DNA from: Anisus vortex
Lineage: Eukaryota > Mollusca > Gastropoda > Planorbidae
Reading direction: 5' to 3'
Assembly: GCA_949126835.1 (NCBI GenBank)
Contig: OX421498.1
Coordinates: 38,183,118 to 38,247,117, forward strand
DNA: 64,000 nt
Shown: piece by piece, positions 61,474 to 64,000 of the stretch
Position numbering within the stretch: position 1 is the first letter of the stretch
Layout: the number at the start of each line of letters is the position of its first letter
Position numbers and translations under genes: made by a program
The notes under the pieces: model-generated
The model's input: the letters and a program-made list of their open reading frames with translations, nothing else
What the model was told of the DNA's origin: nothing
The model's database searches: none

Positions 61474-62560
61474 TATATATATTCTATATGTTAAATACAA
61501 AAACTTGTACAAACAACCATTTGTCAAGATGTTAATGTTTTTCAAAATAGTTTAATTAATACCATGACGCTGTTGCTACACATACGTAGACTATTACATA
61601 AATATATCTGTTGGGCCTATATATAGACCGCCCAGGTTTGCATGCACTGGGAACAACCAGCGAGTCTTGTATACTTGTCAAACAAACATACAAAAACAAA
61701 CATAATACAACATTGTAGGAGGGAAGAACTAAGCGTGATACACGTTTATAAAGATTACCTTCTGCCAACTAAATGAAACGTCCTCAAAACACATACATTA
61801 AAATGATAGAAATGATTGATCTATATTTATACAAAACCAGAAGTGGTTTTAAAAAAATCGGCGTGTAGCCAAGACCTTCTTAAGTTCAGGGCCTGACTAC
61901 TCCTTTATGACGAGCCTGTTGAAGGCCATCTTCAAACATTGTAGCAATTATTTACCTTTGCAAAATACATGCTCAGTTTTCTTAAGTATTACAACGCAAA
62001 AGGCCAAATGTATGGCCAATATATGAACACATTAAGTTAACATTCGTTGGAACTGGCCACACATTTTCCTAGTATGTCATGGCCACAGCTACCGGAAAGT
62101 TTGGCAGCTCAATTTACGCTTAAGGTTGTAAGCGCGAAAGGGATGAACATTTATTATGTCCTTGAAAAGTATGAATTCCAACAAATGCTCTCGCGGGCCG
62201 GATATAATTGTCCGCAGGGCCAGTTGTGGCCCACGTGCCTTGAGTTTGACACATATGCTTTATAAATTTGATGTGTTTGGGCCTGCCTTTTATCACGTTT
62301 AATGCAGTGGCCTCCATTTGTAAGGCACATAGCCTACCGTAGCATAACATGTTTTTGTTTAAACTGGCTAACGCATTCTTCTTCATCGTCTGCTTCTTGT
62401 AGCCATTCTGCAGAGCTGTTGGCTCTCTTGCAGTCAATGTCACGCAAACAAATGTATGGCTTTTTTTTTAGCTGTTCTATGTTATCCTATATATGTAACA
62501 GACCCTCCTTGTATAAAGAAGACTATTGCGCCCTACGCTCATCCGTGGTATGAGTTTAGT
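61474..62560. other. Intergenic, repeat fragments only
   Basis: It holds a SINE-1 fragment (62050-62105, CTGGCCACACATTTTCCTAG), a hAT-like end (62195-62260, GCGGGCCGGATATAATTG and GTTGTGGCCCACGTGCC) and the first part of a repeat B copy (62485-62565). Confidence 0.5.
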
Positions 62561-62569
62561 CAAAGGCTA

Positions 62570-63425
62570 TAGATCTAATAATAAGATGGACCGCTTGCTT
62601 TATATTTCTGCTATTTGATAATTTGAAACACTTAGTTTCGGAATTTCCGATCGCACCCTGTCCTCTAAACTTCCGGTTTAGTAATTCGCTATGATTTTCT
62701 TAATAGGGCGTTTGCAATCCCGTGACAAAAAGCACGTGATTTGTGTTTACTTTGAGTAATGGTGTACAATTAAATATGGCCGCTGTATTAATAAAGTTTC
62801 ATAAAGGCTCGAGCTTTTTTTAAATGATGTGTTGTGTTTTAAGTCTTATGAAGATTTAAGCTGTATTATGTATGTTAAATAAAATAGGCTATTTTATTAT
62901 TATCATAGACATAGATCATAGACGATGTGAGCCTAATAGTGACTTGACTAGATAGCCTATTCACCAACAATATCACTTGACATCGTAGCCTAGCCTACGA
63001 AACATTAAAAGTGTAGGCCTATAAAGTGAAATTGAAAGTGTAAATAGGTCTAGCCGGCCCTAGCTTAATCACATTAATCAATTAATCTACAGTACTACTA
63101 TTTACCTCCTTATTTTTGAGTAGGATAGCCAATATTCAGATGTGAATTTTGCATGATAAAGAAGTAATTTACTTTCACCACGTTATGTTTGTACCTCAAG
63201 TGGGTTCTATATTTACACAAATACGTCACTAAATGTGCACAAAAAAACTTAAGCTCCGCCTACTGAGAACGCCCTATTGAAAATTAAGATTAAAATCGAA
63301 AGTTGTATTTAGCGGAAGTTTAGGAGTCTTTAAAGACAGTGTTATTGGCTGCGCACGGAAAAAACAACAACACTTCAACTCTAAAAATAGAGCAAGCGGT
63401 CCATCTTATTACAGTCTTTGGTCTA
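62570..63425 (+). mobile_element. MITE family A, copy 3, interrupted
   Basis: The left part (TAATAAGATGGACCGCTTGC, TTTCGGAATTTCCGATCGCA) and right part (AAAAATAGAGCAAGCGGTCC, ATCTTATTACAGTCTTTGG) match copy 1. It is split at about 62704-63276 by a segment whose ends read TAGGGCGTT and, inverted, TAGGGCGTTCTCAGTAGG. The MITE itself appears to split a repeat B copy (62485-62565 and 63475-63600). Confidence 0.72.
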
Positions 63426-63591
63426 GAATTGCATTTTGATTAGTGTTTTAAATAAAATTAACTTACTGGTTTTCCTGGTTTGTTCAGGCAACCCATTGCA
63501 TGCCCGAATGTCACTCGAGAAGAAAGAGTGCATATATAAAATTGTTATCGCAGAAGGTATACGAAAAGTGTTTTTTTTTCTTTATGTTTAT

Positions 63592-63760
63592 CCATAGACT
63601 ATAATATACATGGACCGCTTGCTTTAGTTTTTTATGCTATTATCTTCTGTTTTTTGCAATTCCCGATTTTAAATGAAGTAATTGTAATACAAGTTCCGTT
63701 TTATTAAATCGCATTTTTTTCGACTTTAAATGAATACTTGTAGGGCTATTAATATATCAT
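63592..63760 (+). mobile_element. MITE family A, copy 4 (left half)
   Basis: CCATAGACTATAATATACAT and GGACCGCTTGCTTTAG begin the copy. The interior diverges from copies 1 and 3, and it ends where an inverted copy starts. Confidence 0.65.
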
Positions 63761-63761
63761 T

Positions 63762-64000
63762 GACTATAATAAGATGGACCGCCTGCTCTATTTTTAGAGC
63801 TTATTTTCTTATTTCCGTGCGCACACCACACTGATCTATAAATGTTTCAGCTCTGTACTACTTTCGATTTTAATTTTTCATTGAGAAAATCATGGAACTT
63901 GTATATCAATAACTTTATTTCCGGTATGGCAATTACGTTATTTAGAATCGGGAATTCCGATCATCAGTGTTTCAAGTCATCATATAGCAGAAATACCATA
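63762..64000 (-). mobile_element. MITE family A, copy 5, inverted, cut by window end
   Basis: It begins TGACTATAATAAGATGGACC and runs through GCGCAC, TTTTCATTGAGAAAATC and CGGAATTCCCGATTC read on the minus strand, ending near CATATAGCAGAAATAC. It is the reverse of copy 1 (1482-1779). It is contiguous with copy 4. Confidence 0.7.

Overview
This looks like AT-rich nuclear DNA of an animal, most likely a mollusc and probably a pulmonate gastropod. The evidence is spliced genes with animal-type domains, 8-15 kb introns, dense tRNA-derived SINEs, CR1/L2-like LINE fragments, hAT-type DNA elements with 8-bp target duplications, GATA/TATC microsatellites and long G/C homopolymers. The taxon is inferred from style, not proved. 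There are no bacterial-style operons, CRISPR arrays or rRNA genes, and no convincing functional tRNA gene.

Two spliced genes can be assembled from splice sites and reading phase, and they converge. On the + strand a three-exon gene (3798-3956, 11814-13926, 29751-29851) encodes a secreted protein of about 790 residues. It has a signal peptide, a short two-cysteine head resembling the N-terminus of angiopoietin-like proteins, long coiled coils, and a four-cysteine C-terminal module that I do not recognise. On the - strand ten phase-matched exons (42923 down to 33478) encode 516 residues of a PLAT-repeat (LOXHD1-like) protein: a novel ~190-residue head, two complete PLAT domains and most of a third. 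Its 3' end was not found in the window. One of its introns uses a GC-AG splice pair.

The rest is introns and intergenic DNA rich in mobile and tandem repeats. 1-3.8 kb: a THAP-bearing repeat copy, a 300-bp MITE and a (GA)n tract. 4-7.3 kb (intron 1): a 44-bp CRE-like minisatellite, a 25-bp array holding a perfect 43-bp-arm palindrome, and a 16-bp CTCGAG array. 7.5-11.4 kb: nested hAT elements and a 66-bp array. 14-29.7 kb (intron 2): a 3.2-kb hAT element with an 8/8 target duplication holding two LINE remnants, long (TATC)n and (GATA)n tracts, a tiny TTAA-flanked element and a 51-bp array. 33-43 kb: LOXHD1-like introns with SINEs and two inverted TTAA-flanked elements. 43-53 kb: a pogo/Tigger remnant, hAT elements, a 111-bp foldback and a 2.2-kb THAP-bearing element. 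55-64 kb: a 1-kb 23-bp satellite, a LINE 3' end, another hAT MITE and a cluster of the same MITE family seen near the left end.

No functional pathway links the two genes. One product is predicted secreted and extracellular; the other is predicted intracellular, probably at membranes or cytoskeleton, as for PLAT proteins.
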